Shown: positions 8,750 through 17,738, counted from the stretch's first letter. The stretch is DNA of 64,000 nt from Kribbella qitaiheensis (GCF_014217565.1 NZ_CP043661.1:1116001-1180000); one strand, 5' to 3'. Notes: generated by a model not told the origin, from the letters alone. Translations and numbers: made by a program.

Positions 8750-9490
8750 TCAAAGGCCCAGCAGGAAGATGACACCGGCGGCGAGGAGACCGAGTTCGAC
8801 CAGCAGAACGAAGATGCGGTCGCTGATGTGGCCGACGATCTTCTTTCCCGCCCAGGCACCGAGCAGGGTCGCGGGGGTCAGCGCGATGCCGTAGAGCAGG
8901 ACCTTGCGGGTGAGCAGGTCACCCGCTCCATAGGTGGCGAGCTTGGTGAGATGCATGGTGAGGGCGCTGACCGCCTCGGTGCCGATGTACGCGGCACGGG
9001 TCAGGCCGTAGGCCAGGAAGAACGGTGCCGTGAGTGGCCCGACCGAGCCGAGGAGGGCTGAGCCCAGACCGGACCCGGCGCCGACCGCGACAAAGGCCGG
9101 ATCGGCGGGCTTGCGGGGATGCGGATTGAGCCGTCGCCAGAGCACTACGCCGACCAGGAACACCCCCAACACTCGCTTCATCGGCGCGAGCGGTGCGTGC
9201 GTGAGCAGAAGGCCGCCGGCTACCGAGCAGGGCACCGCGCCGAGAGCGAACCAGCCGATCAGTGGCCAGCGGAGTTCGCGTCGGTTCAGCCAGCCCCGGG
9301 AACTGTTGCTGGACAGCTGGGTCAGCGTCAGCATCGGCACCGCGACCCGCAAGCCGAACAGGGCCGTGAACACCGGGAGCAGCAGCACTCCGCCGCCGAA
9401 TCCGGCGACCGCTGACAACGCGGCGAGCCCGAACGCCGCCGCAGAGGCGACGGCCAACGCAGGCAGGAAGTCGGTAAGCACCCGGCTCAT
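8750..9490 (-). CDS. TauE/SafE family anion exporter
   Basis: A 246-residue integral membrane protein with about eight hydrophobic segments in two halves; the first half carries GFGGGVLLLPVFTALFGL and the second GSVGPLTAPFFLAYGL, the paired GGG/GxGGP-type repeats of the TauE/SafE (DUF81) family. Members export sulfite, sulfoacetate or other organosulfur anions, or in some cases import sulfate. No sulfonate catabolic genes are adjacent, so the anion is unknown. It is divergent from the DUF5753 regulator at 9566; the short shared upstream region contains a palindrome that may affect both. Confidence 0.88.
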   Translation of the reverse strand: MSRVLTDFLPALAVASAAAFGLAALSAVAGFGGGVLLLPVFTALFGLRVAVPMLTLTQLSSNSSRGWLNRRELRWPLIGWFALGAVPCSVAGGLLLTHAPLAPMKRVLGVFLVGVVLWRRLNPHPRKPADPAFVAVGAGSGLGSALLGSVGPLTAPFFLAYGLTRAAYIGTEAVSALTMHLTKLATYGAGDLLTRKVLLYGIALTPATLLGAWAGKKIVGHISDRIFVLLVELGLLAAGVIFLLGL

Positions 9491-9530
9491 TGTGCCGGTT
9501 CGACGGCGTGGACGACGGTGAATTTCATGG

Positions 9531-9548
9531 GAACATATGTTCGATAAT
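9531..9548 (+). promoter_or_regulatory. 12-bp palindrome abutting a -10-like box
   Basis: GAACATATGTTC (9531-9542) is a perfect palindrome. It is followed directly by GATAAT (9543-9548), a good -10 match 17 bp before the ATG of the DUF5753 regulator at 9566. No Shine-Dalgarno is seen, so the mRNA may be leaderless or nearly so. The position suits a repressor operator, possibly autoregulatory. Confidence 0.55.
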
Positions 9549-9565
9549 AAGGTACGATCGTCAGT

Positions 9566-10435
9566 ATGGCGGGGCGGAGTGAGGCGGGGCCCACGGCGTT
9601 GCGGATCATGCTTGGTGCGCAGCTCAGGCGGTTGCGGGAGCAGTCAGGGGTCACGCGGTCTGAGGCGGGGTGGGCGATCCGGGCGTCGGAGTCGAAGATC
9701 AGCCGGATGGAGCTCGGGCGGGTCGGGTTCAAGGAGCGGGACGTCGGCGATCTGCTCGAGCTTTACCAGGTCGGTGACCCCGCTGAGCGGGAGAAGCTGC
9801 TGCAGTTGGCTCGTGATGCGAACAATCGTGGCTGGTGGCATCGATACGGGGACGTCACGCCGGACTGGTTCGATGCGTATCTGGGGCTGGAGGCAGCCGC
9901 CGAGCTGATCCGGACCTACGAGATCCAGTTCGTGCCCGGGTTGCTGCAGACTCCGGAGTACACGAGGGCTGTCGCGAGGCTGACGCCGGCCGGTGAGCGG
10001 TCCGAGGAGGAGGTCGACCGGATCACCGCGCTGCGGAGTTCGCGTCAGGCGGTGCTCGAGAGGGATCCCCCGCTGCGGCTCTGGGCGGTGGTCGAGGAGG
10101 CTGTTCTGTGGCGGCCGATCGGCGGCCTCGAAGTACTGCGGGAGCAACTCGGCTCGCTGATCGAGGCGATCCGCCGGCCGAACGTCACGTTGCAGATCAT
10201 CCCGACCGGCAGCCCTGGGCATCCGGCCACTGGTGGCGCATTCAGCGTCCTGCGATTCCCGCAGGCCGATCTCCCGGACGTGGTCTACCTCGAACACGTC
10301 ACCAGCGCGCTGTATCTCGACAAGCGCGACGACGTCGACGCCTACACGCACATCCTCGACACCCTCGCCGTGGCCGGACCCCGCCCCCAGGAGGCGGAGC
10401 AGCAACTGACCGCGATCCTGCACAAACTCAAATAA
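9566..10435 (+). CDS. XRE-family regulator with DUF5753 domain
   Basis: A 289-residue actinobacterial regulator: N-terminal helix-turn-helix (about residues 10-65, LRRLREQSGV...SKISRMELGR) and a C-terminal DUF5753 domain (about 95-280) with the family stretches YEIQFVPGLLQTPEYTRA and GGAFSVLRFP. Such proteins (relatives of WhiJ and AbaA-type loci) are usually paired with a small DUF397 protein; none is recognisable downstream here. They regulate development or antibiotic production in Streptomyces, and some orphan members may act as antitoxin-like regulators. Likely autoregulated through the palindrome next to its promoter. Confidence 0.92.
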   Translation: MAGRSEAGPTALRIMLGAQLRRLREQSGVTRSEAGWAIRASESKISRMELGRVGFKERDVGDLLELYQVGDPAEREKLLQLARDANNRGWWHRYGDVTPDWFDAYLGLEAAAELIRTYEIQFVPGLLQTPEYTRAVARLTPAGERSEEEVDRITALRSSRQAVLERDPPLRLWAVVEEAVLWRPIGGLEVLREQLGSLIEAIRRPNVTLQIIPTGSPGHPATGGAFSVLRFPQADLPDVVYLEHVTSALYLDKRDDVDAYTHILDTLAVAGPRPQEAEQQLTAILHKLK

Positions 10436-10598
10436 CCCAACGAGGTTGACAGTTTGCGCCCGATCAAGAACTGTCTGTCACGTCACCGCCCTGACAAGGT
10501 CATCAGAGGGCCCTGGGAGCTGTCCGCCCAACGGAAGTCGTGGGCGTCGACGTGCCCAGTTGTTCCGTGTAGTGAGGACCCGGAAGGACAACCATCCG

Positions 10599-10727
10599 AT
10601 GAGATCCACCGCGACCCGAGTAGCAGTGTTGGTCGCGGCAGTGGCGGCAACAGTGCCCGGCTCGATCCCCGCCGCTTCAGCCGCGCCCGCTCCCGCTGAC
10701 GTGATGCGAACAACCATCTGCGGCTGA
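10599..10727 (+). CDS. Short predicted secreted peptide
   Basis: A 42-codon ORF starting MRSTATRVAVLV, with a textbook Sec signal: basic start, hydrophobic VAVLVAAVAATV core and an Ala-X-Ala site (AASAA-AP), leaving a mature peptide of about 15 residues ending TTICG. An AGGA-like Shine-Dalgarno lies about ten bases upstream, and a strong terminator follows directly. The mature part is so short that this may be the remnant of a longer secreted protein; no homolog is recognised. Confidence 0.45.
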   Translation: MRSTATRVAVLVAAVAATVPGSIPAASAAPAPADVMRTTICG

Positions 10728-10735
10728 CCTACGAA

Positions 10736-10776
10736 GACGCCTCCCGCTTGCGGTCCACCGAAGAGCGGGAGGCGTC
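10736..10776. terminator. Perfect 13-bp stem terminator
   Basis: Arms 10736-10748 and 10764-10776 are exactly complementary (GACGCCTCCCGCT). It lies between the short secreted ORF and the convergent alpha/beta hydrolase and can serve both strands. Confidence 0.8.
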
Positions 10777-10783
10777 TGCTTGC

Positions 10784-11596
10784 TCATGCCAAGGCGAGAA
10801 CCTCGCGGAGGCGCGGGGCGAAGGTGGCGGGGTCGTCGGCGCAGCCGGTGTGGCCACCGGGGAACATCGTCGGCTCGACCCCCACGGCGGTGGCGAAGGT
10901 CCTGGTCGCACGGTCACAGAGCTGGCCGGCCGAGTCTTCGCCGATGCCCGCGATGATGCGGGGCTTGCCTGCCCGCAGTACCGGCAGGTCGGGCTGCCAG
11001 CGGACGGTTCCGCGCAGCTCGTGCTCGAACCAACGACGCTCGTCCGCCAACTGCTGCGCCGACCGGTCGCCGCCGAAGATCATCTCCAGCGCGCCTTCCG
11101 GCAGGTCGATGCTCGCCTGCGCCATGAATTGGCCCCACGCTCCGAGGCTGTCGCCGCCGAGATAGGTGGCGATCATCTTCTCGGTTCCGGCGTCGAGCTG
11201 CTCGCGGTCCTCGAGCAGCTCACAAAGAGGCGGCTCGTGCGCGATGACCGTGTGCACCAGATCGGGCCTTGCCTCCGCCAACGCGAGTGCCGTGACGGCG
11301 CCACCGCTGGACCCGAAGACGGCCGCCGGTCCGGCGTCGAGGAGCGTCAGCAGGTCGGACACATCACCTGCCCGAAGCTGCGGCGTCGAGTCCTGGTCGG
11401 GATCGCTGACCGGGCTGCGGTCGATCCCCCGCGGGTCGGTGGTGAGCACCGTGTAGTCGGAGGCGATCAGGTCCGCCAACGGCGCGAAGGACCTCGCGCC
11501 CATCGGCGAACCGAGCAGTACTACGAGTGGCCCGCTGCCGCGCACCTCGTAGTACAGGTCGGCGCCGGCGACGGTCAGGGTCTGATTGGTGGTCAT
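10784..11596 (-). CDS. Alpha/beta hydrolase
   Basis: A 270-residue alpha/beta hydrolase. The nucleophile elbow is VFGSSGGAVTAL (Ser in GSSGG), the oxyanion region VVLLGSPMGA, and the catalytic His lies in the late FPGGHTGCADDP. The ATG at 11596 follows TGAGGAGAACC, a strong Shine-Dalgarno, so the much longer upstream reading frame is discounted. It resembles haloperoxidase/epoxide-hydrolase-like esterases; substrate unknown. It stands alone, with a terminator after it and the cytochrome oxidase gene divergent upstream. Confidence 0.88.
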   Translation of the reverse strand: MTTNQTLTVAGADLYYEVRGSGPLVVLLGSPMGARSFAPLADLIASDYTVLTTDPRGIDRSPVSDPDQDSTPQLRAGDVSDLLTLLDAGPAAVFGSSGGAVTALALAEARPDLVHTVIAHEPPLCELLEDREQLDAGTEKMIATYLGGDSLGAWGQFMAQASIDLPEGALEMIFGGDRSAQQLADERRWFEHELRGTVRWQPDLPVLRAGKPRIIAGIGEDSAGQLCDRATRTFATAVGVEPTMFPGGHTGCADDPATFAPRLREVLALA

Positions 11597-11768
11597 TGTG
11601 GTTCTCCTCAGGACGCTTCGAACTGGTTGTCGGGAGTAGGACTCCCTGCGAGGCCGAAACTCATCGCACTCTGGACGGTTGATTGCTGAGGGGGTATACG
11701 GGAAGGGAGGCAGGCCTCCACGCGGGGACGAGGAGGACTGCGGCGAACTGCCTGGCGAGGAGCAGATC

Positions 11769-13536
11769 ATGGCGATCACCACCCGCTCGCGACCATCGGA
11801 AGAGGTTCCGCAGACCCTCATTCCGAGGCGACGGCGGCTAGGCAAGGGCCAGATCGTGGTCAAGTGGCTCACCACCACCGACCACAAGCTGATCGGCCAC
11901 CTGTACCTGACCACCTCGTTCATCTTCTTCCTGATCGCCGGCGTGATGGCGCTGTTCATCCGGGCCCGAGCTGGCCAAGCCGGGTCTGCAGATCGTGAAC
12001 GAAGAGGTCTACAACCAGCTCTTCACGATGCACGGCACGATCATGCTGCTGCTGTTCGCGACGCCGCTGTTCGTCGGCTTCGCGAACGTGATCATGCCGG
12101 TCCAGATCGGTGCTCCCGACGTCGCGTTCCCGCGGCTCAACATGTTCAGCTATTGGCTGTTCCTGTTCGGCGGCCTGATCACGCTGTCGGGGTTCTTCAC
12201 CCCGGGCGGCGCGGCCGACTTCGGCTGGACGGCGTACGCACCGTTGTCCGGCGGGACCCGCTCGCCGGGGATCGGCGGCGACCTGTGGACGATGGGGCTG
12301 TGGATGGCCGGCCTGGGCACGATCCTCGGCGGCGTCAACTTCGTCACCACGATCATCACCATGCGCGCACCCGGGATGACGATGTTCCGGATGCCGATCT
12401 TCTGCTGGAACATCCTGGTGACGTCGATCCTGGTCCTGATCGCCTTCCCGATCCTGGCGGGCGCGCTGCTGATGCTGGAGGCCGATCGCCGGCTCGGCGC
12501 GCACGTCTTCGACGCGGCCAACGGCGGCGCCTTGCTCTGGCAACACCTGTTCTGGTTCTTCGGCCATCCCGAGGTCTACATCATCGCGCTGCCGTTCTTC
12601 GGCATCATCACCGAGATCCTGCCGGTGTTCAGCCGCAAGCCGATCTTCGGCTATGTGGGCCTGGTAGCAGCCACCCTGAGCATCGGTCTGTTGTCGATCG
12701 CGGTCTGGGCGCACCACATGTTCGTCACCGGAGCGGTGAACCTGCCGTTCTTCTCCTTCATGACGTTCCTGATAGCGGTGCCTACCGGGGTGAAGTTCTT
12801 CAACTGGATCGGCACGATGTGGGGCGGCCGGGTGTCGTTCGACACGCCGATGCTGTGGGCTGTCGGCTTCCTGGTCACCTTCCTGTTCGGCGGGCTGACC
12901 GGAGTCATTCTCGCCTCGCCCGCGCTGGACTATCAGGTGTCCGACTCGTACTTCGTGGTCGCGCACTTCCACTACGTCGTCTTCGGCACGGTGGTGTTCG
13001 CGATGTTCGCGGGCTTCTACTTCTGGTGGCCCAAGATGACCGGCCGGATGCTCGACGAGAAGCTCGGGAAACTGCACTTCTGGCTGCTGTTCATCGGCTT
13101 CCACACCACCTTCCTGGTCCAGCACTGGCTGGGCGTCGAGGGCATGCCGCGCCGCATCGCGACGTACGGCGCGAACGACGGCTTCACCACGCTCAACCAG
13201 GTCTCGAGTGTCGGTGCCTTCATCCTCGGGGTGTCGACGCTGCCCTTCTTCTACAACGTCTACAAGTCGCGGAAGGCGCCGCTGGTCGGCGTCGACGACC
13301 CGTGGGGCTGGGGCCGATCGCTGGAGTGGGCCACCAGTTCGCCTCCGCCGCGGCACAACTTCATCCAGCTGCCCAGGATCCGCTCCGAGAGCCCCGCGTT
13401 CGACCTGCATCACCCGGACATCGCGAAGATGGAATATATCGACACCGGGGCGCAGCGCGACAACCTGCTCGACGCCGGCGAGGACCAAGGACGCTTGGAC
13501 TATCTGGAGGAGCGAACTACCGATCCGAACCCCTGA
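11769..13536 (+). pseudogene. ctaD: Cytochrome c oxidase subunit I (ctaD), frameshifted near the N-terminus
   Basis: Subunit I of the aa3-type terminal oxidase, about 588 residues if one extra base is removed. The first frame gives KWLTTTDHKLIGHLYLTT and the second resumes at [19 protein letters not shown]; the shift can be placed at GGGCCC, 11962-11967, where deleting one C restores RAELAKPGL. Key residues are intact: [11 protein letters not shown] (low-spin haem His), [15 protein letters not shown] (CuB His and the cross-linked Tyr), and [10 protein letters not shown] with the haem a3 ligands. About twelve membrane helices. GAGGAG precedes the ATG at 11769. No ctaC or ctaE is adjacent, so this may be an extra copy. 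As written it would not make a working protein. Confidence 0.92.
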
Positions 13537-13549
13537 CCAGCCCGTACTG

Positions 13550-13581
13550 CGGCTGCCGCCCTGGATTCAGGACGGCAGCCG
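13550..13581. terminator. Hairpin after ctaD
   Basis: Arms CGGCTGCCG 13550-13558 and CGGCAGCCG 13573-13581, beginning 14 bp beyond the ctaD stop codon. Confidence 0.65.
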
Positions 13582-13586
13582 GTTCA

Positions 13587-13810
13587 TCAGTTGCTGGTCG
13601 GTCCGCTGGCCCAGAGCGGTCGACGCGCGCCCGCTTCGGTGGCGTTCGGGTACGGGTTGCGGCACAACGTACCGGGCCCACCGCCGGACATCAGTTCGCT
13701 GCAGGGACCGGAGTAGTGATCCGGCAGGCCGAGAACGTGACCGGTCTCGTGCGCCGTCACCTGGGCGGAGTGCTGGTTCTGAGGAAGCTGTAGCCACTCC
13801 CGCACCCGCC
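13587..13810 (-). pseudogene. Snapalysin-like protease, C-terminal remnant
   Basis: About 72 codons that match, almost residue for residue, the C-terminal third of the intact protease at 14222-14866: [18 protein letters not shown], then [11 protein letters not shown] and CRNPYPN. The zinc motif HETGH is kept, but there is no signal peptide or N-terminal domain, and similarity fades in a different frame just upstream (GSGYSFL versus GSGYIFL). It is therefore a degraded copy left by a tandem duplication. The small membrane protein gene lies between the two copies on the other strand. Confidence 0.8.
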
Positions 13811-13853
13811 GCCGTACGGCGATGAGTCATACGGGTATGCGATAGTCGGCGGC

Positions 13854-14174
13854 ATGCCCGAGATCCCGCCGCGACGCTTCCTGCGCAGTGACCCGTCGAG
13901 GCGACGGAAGATGAACATCGAGACCGTGCAGCGGTGGGTGTTCGCCGTGATCCTCATCCACATCGGCGGATCGCCGACGCTGGCGCTCGCGGCGTACAGC
14001 CCGCACGCGGAGCAGACGAAGCACTCCACCGGCGTCGGGCTCTGGATCATGTCCGGCGTCGTAGGCCTCGCTACCGCTGCCGGTGTCCTTCTCATCCACC
14101 AGCGGTCGCTGGTGTCTCCATGGCTGATCGTCGGAGTCCTCCCGATGGCGGTCGCCGCGTTCTACCTCTTCTAG
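13854..14174 (+). CDS. Small membrane protein, function unknown
   Basis: A 106-residue protein with a basic start and three hydrophobic segments: VQRWVFAVILIHIGG, IMSGVVGLATAAGVLLI and WLIVGVLPMAVAAFYLF. Start at the ATG 13854 or at an internal ATG at 13911 (MNIETVQRW). I do not recognise the family. It lies between two snapalysin copies and ends at a strong hairpin shared with the intact protease gene. Confidence 0.55.
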   Translation: MPEIPPRRFLRSDPSRRRKMNIETVQRWVFAVILIHIGGSPTLALAAYSPHAEQTKHSTGVGLWIMSGVVGLATAAGVLLIHQRSLVSPWLIVGVLPMAVAAFYLF

Positions 14175-14184
14175 ACACCGGAAT

Positions 14185-14211
14185 GCTGCCCTGGCTGGTC
14201 GCCAGGGCAGC
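14185..14211. terminator. 10-bp stem bidirectional terminator
   Basis: Arms GCTGCCCTGG 14185-14194 and CCAGGGCAGC 14202-14211 with a 7-nt loop, placed between the small membrane protein gene and the convergent protease gene. Confidence 0.75.
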
Positions 14212-14221
14212 GACCGATGGC

Positions 14222-14866
14222 TCAGTGCTGCAGGCTGGTCAGGCCGTTGGCCCAGAGGCTGTCCACTCGGGTGGACTCGGTGCTGTTCGGGTACGGGTTG
14301 CGGCAGGAGGTTCCGGGGCCGCCGCCCGACATCAGTTCGCTACACGGTCCGGAGTAGTGGTCCGGCAGGCCGAGAACGTGGCCGGTCTCGTGGGCCGTCA
14401 CGCGGGTGGAGTCGTACTGCTGGTTCTGCTGGTAGTCCAGGAAGATGTACCCGCTGCCGTGGCCGTCGGTGCTGGCGAACGAGCCTCGCGTGTCGTTCCC
14501 TTCCCGGTAGTAGAAGTCGTAGTTGCTGCCCTGGGTCAGGGTCACGTTGTTGGTGGCGTTGTTCCAGATCTGTGCGCTGCGGGCGATCTGGGTACGGAAG
14601 CTGGGTGCGCGGCTCGTGCTGTAGACCACTGTGACAGCAGCGGTCTTGTTGCCGAGCTTGGCGCGCTTCGCTGCGGCGGACTTCATCACGGCGTCGTAGA
14701 ACGCCTTGTTGTTGGCGGCTTCCTGCACAGAACCGACGTACCCGGCGGTGACCTGGGTAGGCGCGGACTGGACGGGGGCGGCGTCGCTCGGTGCGGCGGC
14801 GACGACAGGGAGGGCTACTGCGGTCGCGGCGATCGCCACGACAGACAGCATGCTGCGTGAAGACAT
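14222..14866 (-). CDS. Snapalysin-type secreted zinc metalloprotease (M7-like)
   Basis: A 214-residue secreted protein. A signal peptide ([20 protein letters not shown], cleavage near SDAAP) is followed by a catalytic domain whose zinc motif is [11 protein letters not shown]: HExxHxxGxxD with Asp as third ligand, which is diagnostic of the snapalysin (M7) family. [15 protein letters not shown] near the C-terminus provides the conserved Met-turn region and a Cys. The ATG at 14866 (after GTGAGG) is preferred to a GTG at 14878. Snapalysins are small extracellular milk-protein-hydrolysing proteases of Streptomyces, usually next to a LysR gene; none is seen here. A decayed copy lies downstream. 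Confidence 0.9.
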   Translation of the reverse strand: MSSRSMLSVVAIAATAVALPVVAAAPSDAAPVQSAPTQVTAGYVGSVQEAANNKAFYDAVMKSAAAKRAKLGNKTAAVTVVYSTSRAPSFRTQIARSAQIWNNATNNVTLTQGSNYDFYYREGNDTRGSFASTDGHGSGYIFLDYQQNQQYDSTRVTAHETGHVLGLPDHYSGPCSELMSGGGPGTSCRNPYPNSTESTRVDSLWANGLTSLQH

Positions 14867-15037
14867 GCGGAACCTCACTACTCACTCTGGGCGGAGAGCG
14901 ATCAGTCGGTCACTGTTCGCTACCTCGGGATGCTGGCAGCGCAGCCGAAAATCCGCACTAGCTCACCGAAAACATGCGGGCAATCCTTCTAGAGCAGCCA
15001 TTCCGCACCCTCACGACGCAGGACGCCCTTCGCGAGG

Positions 15038-15787
15038 TCAGTCGATGACCGCGCCACAGCTGAGATTGAGCACGGAGCCGGTCATCGCACCGGCCGTATC
15101 CGAGACGGCGAAGACGGCAGCACCCGCGACCTCGGCAAGTCGCGGCAGGCGGCCGAGTGCGGTACCGACGGTCAGGTGATCGAGACTGCCGTCCTCGGTG
15201 TTCACCCAGTCGGGGTGGGACTCCGGGGTGAAGTTGGGTCGCAGGGCCAGCACCCGGATCCCGTGCTTGCCGACCTCACCGGCCAGGGTGCGGGTGAAGC
15301 ACTCGATCGCCGCACAGGCGAGGCTGAAGCCGCCCATCTCGATGCCGGACTCCCGTGCCGCCGATGACGACAGCATCAGGATCGCGCCCCCGCCGCCTTG
15401 CTCGATCATCCGGCGGGCAACCGCGGTCGCGGTAGCGAAGTTGGTCCGCGCGGCATCCTCGACCGGCCGGACGAAGTCGTCGACAGCCAGCTCCACCACC
15501 GGGATGTTCTGCTTCTCGCGCACGCTAACGCCATTGAAGGTCAGGTCGACCCGGCCCTCGATCGACGCCAGGTGATCGTTCACGGCGTCCGCGTCGTACG
15601 CATCGACAACCGCCACCGAAGCATGCCCGCCGGCCGCCTCGATGTCTGCCGCCACCTGCTCAAGTTTGGCGAGGGTGCGGCCCACCAGATGCACGGTCGC
15701 TCCTTCCCGGGCGAAGGCCCGGGCGACCGCGCCGGCCATCGCACCGCCGCCGCCGTACACGATCGCGTTCTTTCCCTCGAGCAACAT
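15038..15787 (-). CDS. SDR-family oxidoreductase lacking the usual Tyr-Lys pair
   Basis: A 249-residue short-chain dehydrogenase fold: N-terminal VYGGGGAMAGAVARAFA nucleotide loop, HLVGRTLAKLEQV, a central FNGVSVREKQN in place of the usual NNAG, and the Ser of MLSSSAARE. Where the active-site YxxxK is expected the sequence reads GGFSLACAAIE, so Tyr is Phe and Lys is Cys. It therefore may be a non-catalytic or differently acting SDR, although the fold and C-terminal substrate lobe look complete. GAAGGAGAACG precedes the ATG at 15787, ruling out the longer upstream frame. Divergent from the zinc operon with a shared control region. Confidence 0.85.
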   Translation of the reverse strand: MLLEGKNAIVYGGGGAMAGAVARAFAREGATVHLVGRTLAKLEQVAADIEAAGGHASVAVVDAYDADAVNDHLASIEGRVDLTFNGVSVREKQNIPVVELAVDDFVRPVEDAARTNFATATAVARRMIEQGGGGAILMLSSSAARESGIEMGGFSLACAAIECFTRTLAGEVGKHGIRVLALRPNFTPESHPDWVNTEDGSLDHLTVGTALGRLPRLAEVAGAAVFAVSDTAGAMTGSVLNLSCGAVID

Positions 15788-15891
15788 CGTCGTTCTCCTT
15801 CGTCGTCGGACCACTCTGACAACTGAGCGGATCACTCCCGCCGTTCTCGACATCCCGGCGGGGACGAATCTCAGGGGAAGGAGTATGGTTT

Positions 15892-15906
15892 TGAATGTCA
15901 TTTTCA
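15892..15906 (+). promoter_or_regulatory. Zur-like operator upstream of the zinc uptake operon
   Basis: TGAATGTCATTTTCA is an imperfect palindrome close to the actinobacterial Zur box (TGAAAATGATTTTCA type). It lies 22 bp before the GTG start of the binding-protein gene, where zinc-bound Zur would block transcription. No zur gene is in the window. Confidence 0.65.
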
Positions 15907-15927
15907 TCTACGCGTGAGGCGATCTTC

Positions 15928-16866
15928 GTGAATCACTCTGTGCCTGCCGTCCGCCGGCTCGTTTTCGGCGGTCTGACGGCGTTGGCTGTGCTGTCTGTCG
16001 CTGCCTGCTCGACCTCGTCGCCCAAAAGTGCCGGCGCGCCCGCGAGTAGCGGGAAGACGATCCAGGTGGTGGCGGCGGAGAATTTCTGGGGCAGCATCGC
16101 GACCCAGCTCGGCGGTGACCACGTCAAGGTCACCAGCATCATCAGCAACCCGGACGCCGATCCGCACGACTACGAGCCGACCGCCGCCGACGCGCGGACC
16201 GTGGCCGGCGCGCAGTTCACCATCGTGAACGGCATCGGGTACGACGCCTGGGCGGACAAGCTGCTGGCCGCGAATCCGACCGACGGCCGGACGGACCTGA
16301 AGATCGGTGACCTGGTCGGCATACAGCCCGGTGGCAACCCGCACCGCTGGTACTCCCCCGACGACGTCCGCAAGGTGATCGGGCAGATCACCGCCGACTA
16401 CAAGTCGCTCGACCCGGCCGATGCCGCCGCCTTCGACCAGCTGAAGACGAAGTACGAGACCGAGACGCTGGCCACTTACAACCAGCTGATCACCGACATC
16501 AAGTCGAAGTACGCCGGTACGCCGATCGGCGCGTCCGAGTCCATCGTGAGTCCGCTGGCCGAGGGGCTCGGGCTGAAGATGCTCACCCCGGATTCGTTCC
16601 TGAGCGCGATCAGCGAAGGCACCGACCCGACCGCACGGGACAAGTCGCTCATCGACCAGCAGATCGCCGGCAAGCAGATCAAGCTCTACGTCTACAACAG
16701 CCAGAACAGCACGCCTGACGTCCAGACCCAGGTGAAGGCGGCCAAGGCCAACGGCATTCCGGTGGCGACCGTGACCGAGACGCCGACGCCGGCCGGTGTC
16801 TCCTTCCAGGACTGGCAGGTCCGCCAGCTCCAGGGCATCGAACAGGCTCTGGCCAGCGCCAAATGA
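15928..16866 (+). CDS. znuA: Zinc/manganese ABC transporter, substrate-binding lipoprotein
   Basis: A cluster A-I (ZnuA/PsaA-like) binding protein of about 312 residues. A basic signal and lipobox (VLSVAAC with Cys as acylated residue) anchor it to the outer face of the membrane. Metal-site regions are visible: NPDADPHDYEPTAAD (first His), GNPHRWYSPDD (second His) and SESIVSPLAEGLG. The His-rich loop of E. coli ZnuA is absent, as in many Gram-positive members. The GTG at 15928 after GAGG is chosen; an ATG at 15895 would lie inside the Zur-like box. First gene of a four-gene operon; zinc is favoured over manganese because of that box. Confidence 0.9.
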   Translation: MNHSVPAVRRLVFGGLTALAVLSVAACSTSSPKSAGAPASSGKTIQVVAAENFWGSIATQLGGDHVKVTSIISNPDADPHDYEPTAADARTVAGAQFTIVNGIGYDAWADKLLAANPTDGRTDLKIGDLVGIQPGGNPHRWYSPDDVRKVIGQITADYKSLDPADAAAFDQLKTKYETETLATYNQLITDIKSKYAGTPIGASESIVSPLAEGLGLKMLTPDSFLSAISEGTDPTARDKSLIDQQIAGKQIKLYVYNSQNSTPDVQTQVKAAKANGIPVATVTETPTPAGVSFQDWQVRQLQGIEQALASAK

Positions 16867-17738
16867 ACCCGCTGCCGGCTGTTCACCAGTTGACACCCCG
16901 GTTGCCCACGGCAACGACTCCGGTCGCGATCTCGTTGCGCGGTGCGGCGGTACGGGTCGGCGGTCGCACCCTGTGGTCCGGGGTCGAGCTGGACGTCGGC
17001 GCGGGTGAGTTCGTCGCCGTACTCGGTCCCAATGGCGTCGGCAAGTCCACCTTGGTCAAGGTGCTGCTCGGCGTCCTGCCGGCCTCGGGCGACGTACGGG
17101 TGCTCGGTGAACGGCCTGGGCAGGCCGGCGACCGGATCGGCTATCTCCCGCAGCGGCGCAGCTTCGACGCGTCGTTGCGGATCCGCGGCGTCGACTTCGT
17201 CGGGCTCGGTTGGGACGGCGATCGCTGGGGCATTCCGCTGCGGCGTCGCAAGGCCGCGGCCGCCCGGGTCGCCGAAGTCATCGACCTGGTCGGCGCGTCC
17301 GCCTACGCACATCGGCCGATCGGCCAGTGCTCCGGCGGCGAGCAGCAGCGCCTGTTGATTGCCCAGGCTTTGGTACGCCGACCGGAACTCATGTTGCTCG
17401 ACGAACCGTTGGACAGCCTCGACCTGCCGAACCAGGCAGCGATGGCGGCGCTGGTCGGCAGGATCTGCCGGGAGGAAGGGGTGACCGTAGTGATGGTTGC
17501 CCACGACATCAATCCCATCCTGTCCCGGCTGGACCGGGTGGTCTATCTCGCGGAAGGTGGTGCCGTCGAGGGGCGTCCCGAACAGGTCATCGCGTCCGAG
17601 ACCCTGTCCCGGCTCTACCGCACCCCGATCGAGGTGCTGCGTACTTCGGACGGCCGGCTCGTCGTCGTCGGACAACCGGAGGCACCCGCCCTGCACAGCG
17701 ATAGGCACGCCTCTCAGGCTGGTGGCGTGTGGTTGTGA
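16863..17738 (+). CDS. znuC: Zinc/manganese ABC transporter ATP-binding protein
   Basis: A 291-residue ABC ATPase. Walker A GPNGVGKST, Q-loop YLPQRRSF, signature CSGGEQQR (Cys replaces the usual Leu), Walker B LMLLDEP and switch His in VAHDINPIL are all present. The start overlaps the end of the binding-protein gene (ATGA), and the end overlaps the first permease gene by about 10 bp. The first 20 residues before the ABC core are extra compared with most ZnuC proteins. It powers metal uptake with the two permeases that follow. Confidence 0.92.
   Translation: MNPLPAVHQLTPRLPTATTPVAISLRGAAVRVGGRTLWSGVELDVGAGEFVAVLGPNGVGKSTLVKVLLGVLPASGDVRVLGERPGQAGDRIGYLPQRRSFDASLRIRGVDFVGLGWDGDRWGIPLRRRKAAAARVAEVIDLVGASAYAHRPIGQCSGGEQQRLLIAQALVRRPELMLLDEPLDSLDLPNQAAMAALVGRICREEGVTVVMVAHDINPILSRLDRVVYLAEGGAVEGRPEQVIASETLSRLYRTPIEVLRTSDGRLVVVGQPEAPALHSDRHASQAGGVWL

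Noticed and set aside
11956..13488. 510-codon frame opposite ctaD
   Set aside because: Antisense shadow; sequence is low-complexity charged residues without family features.
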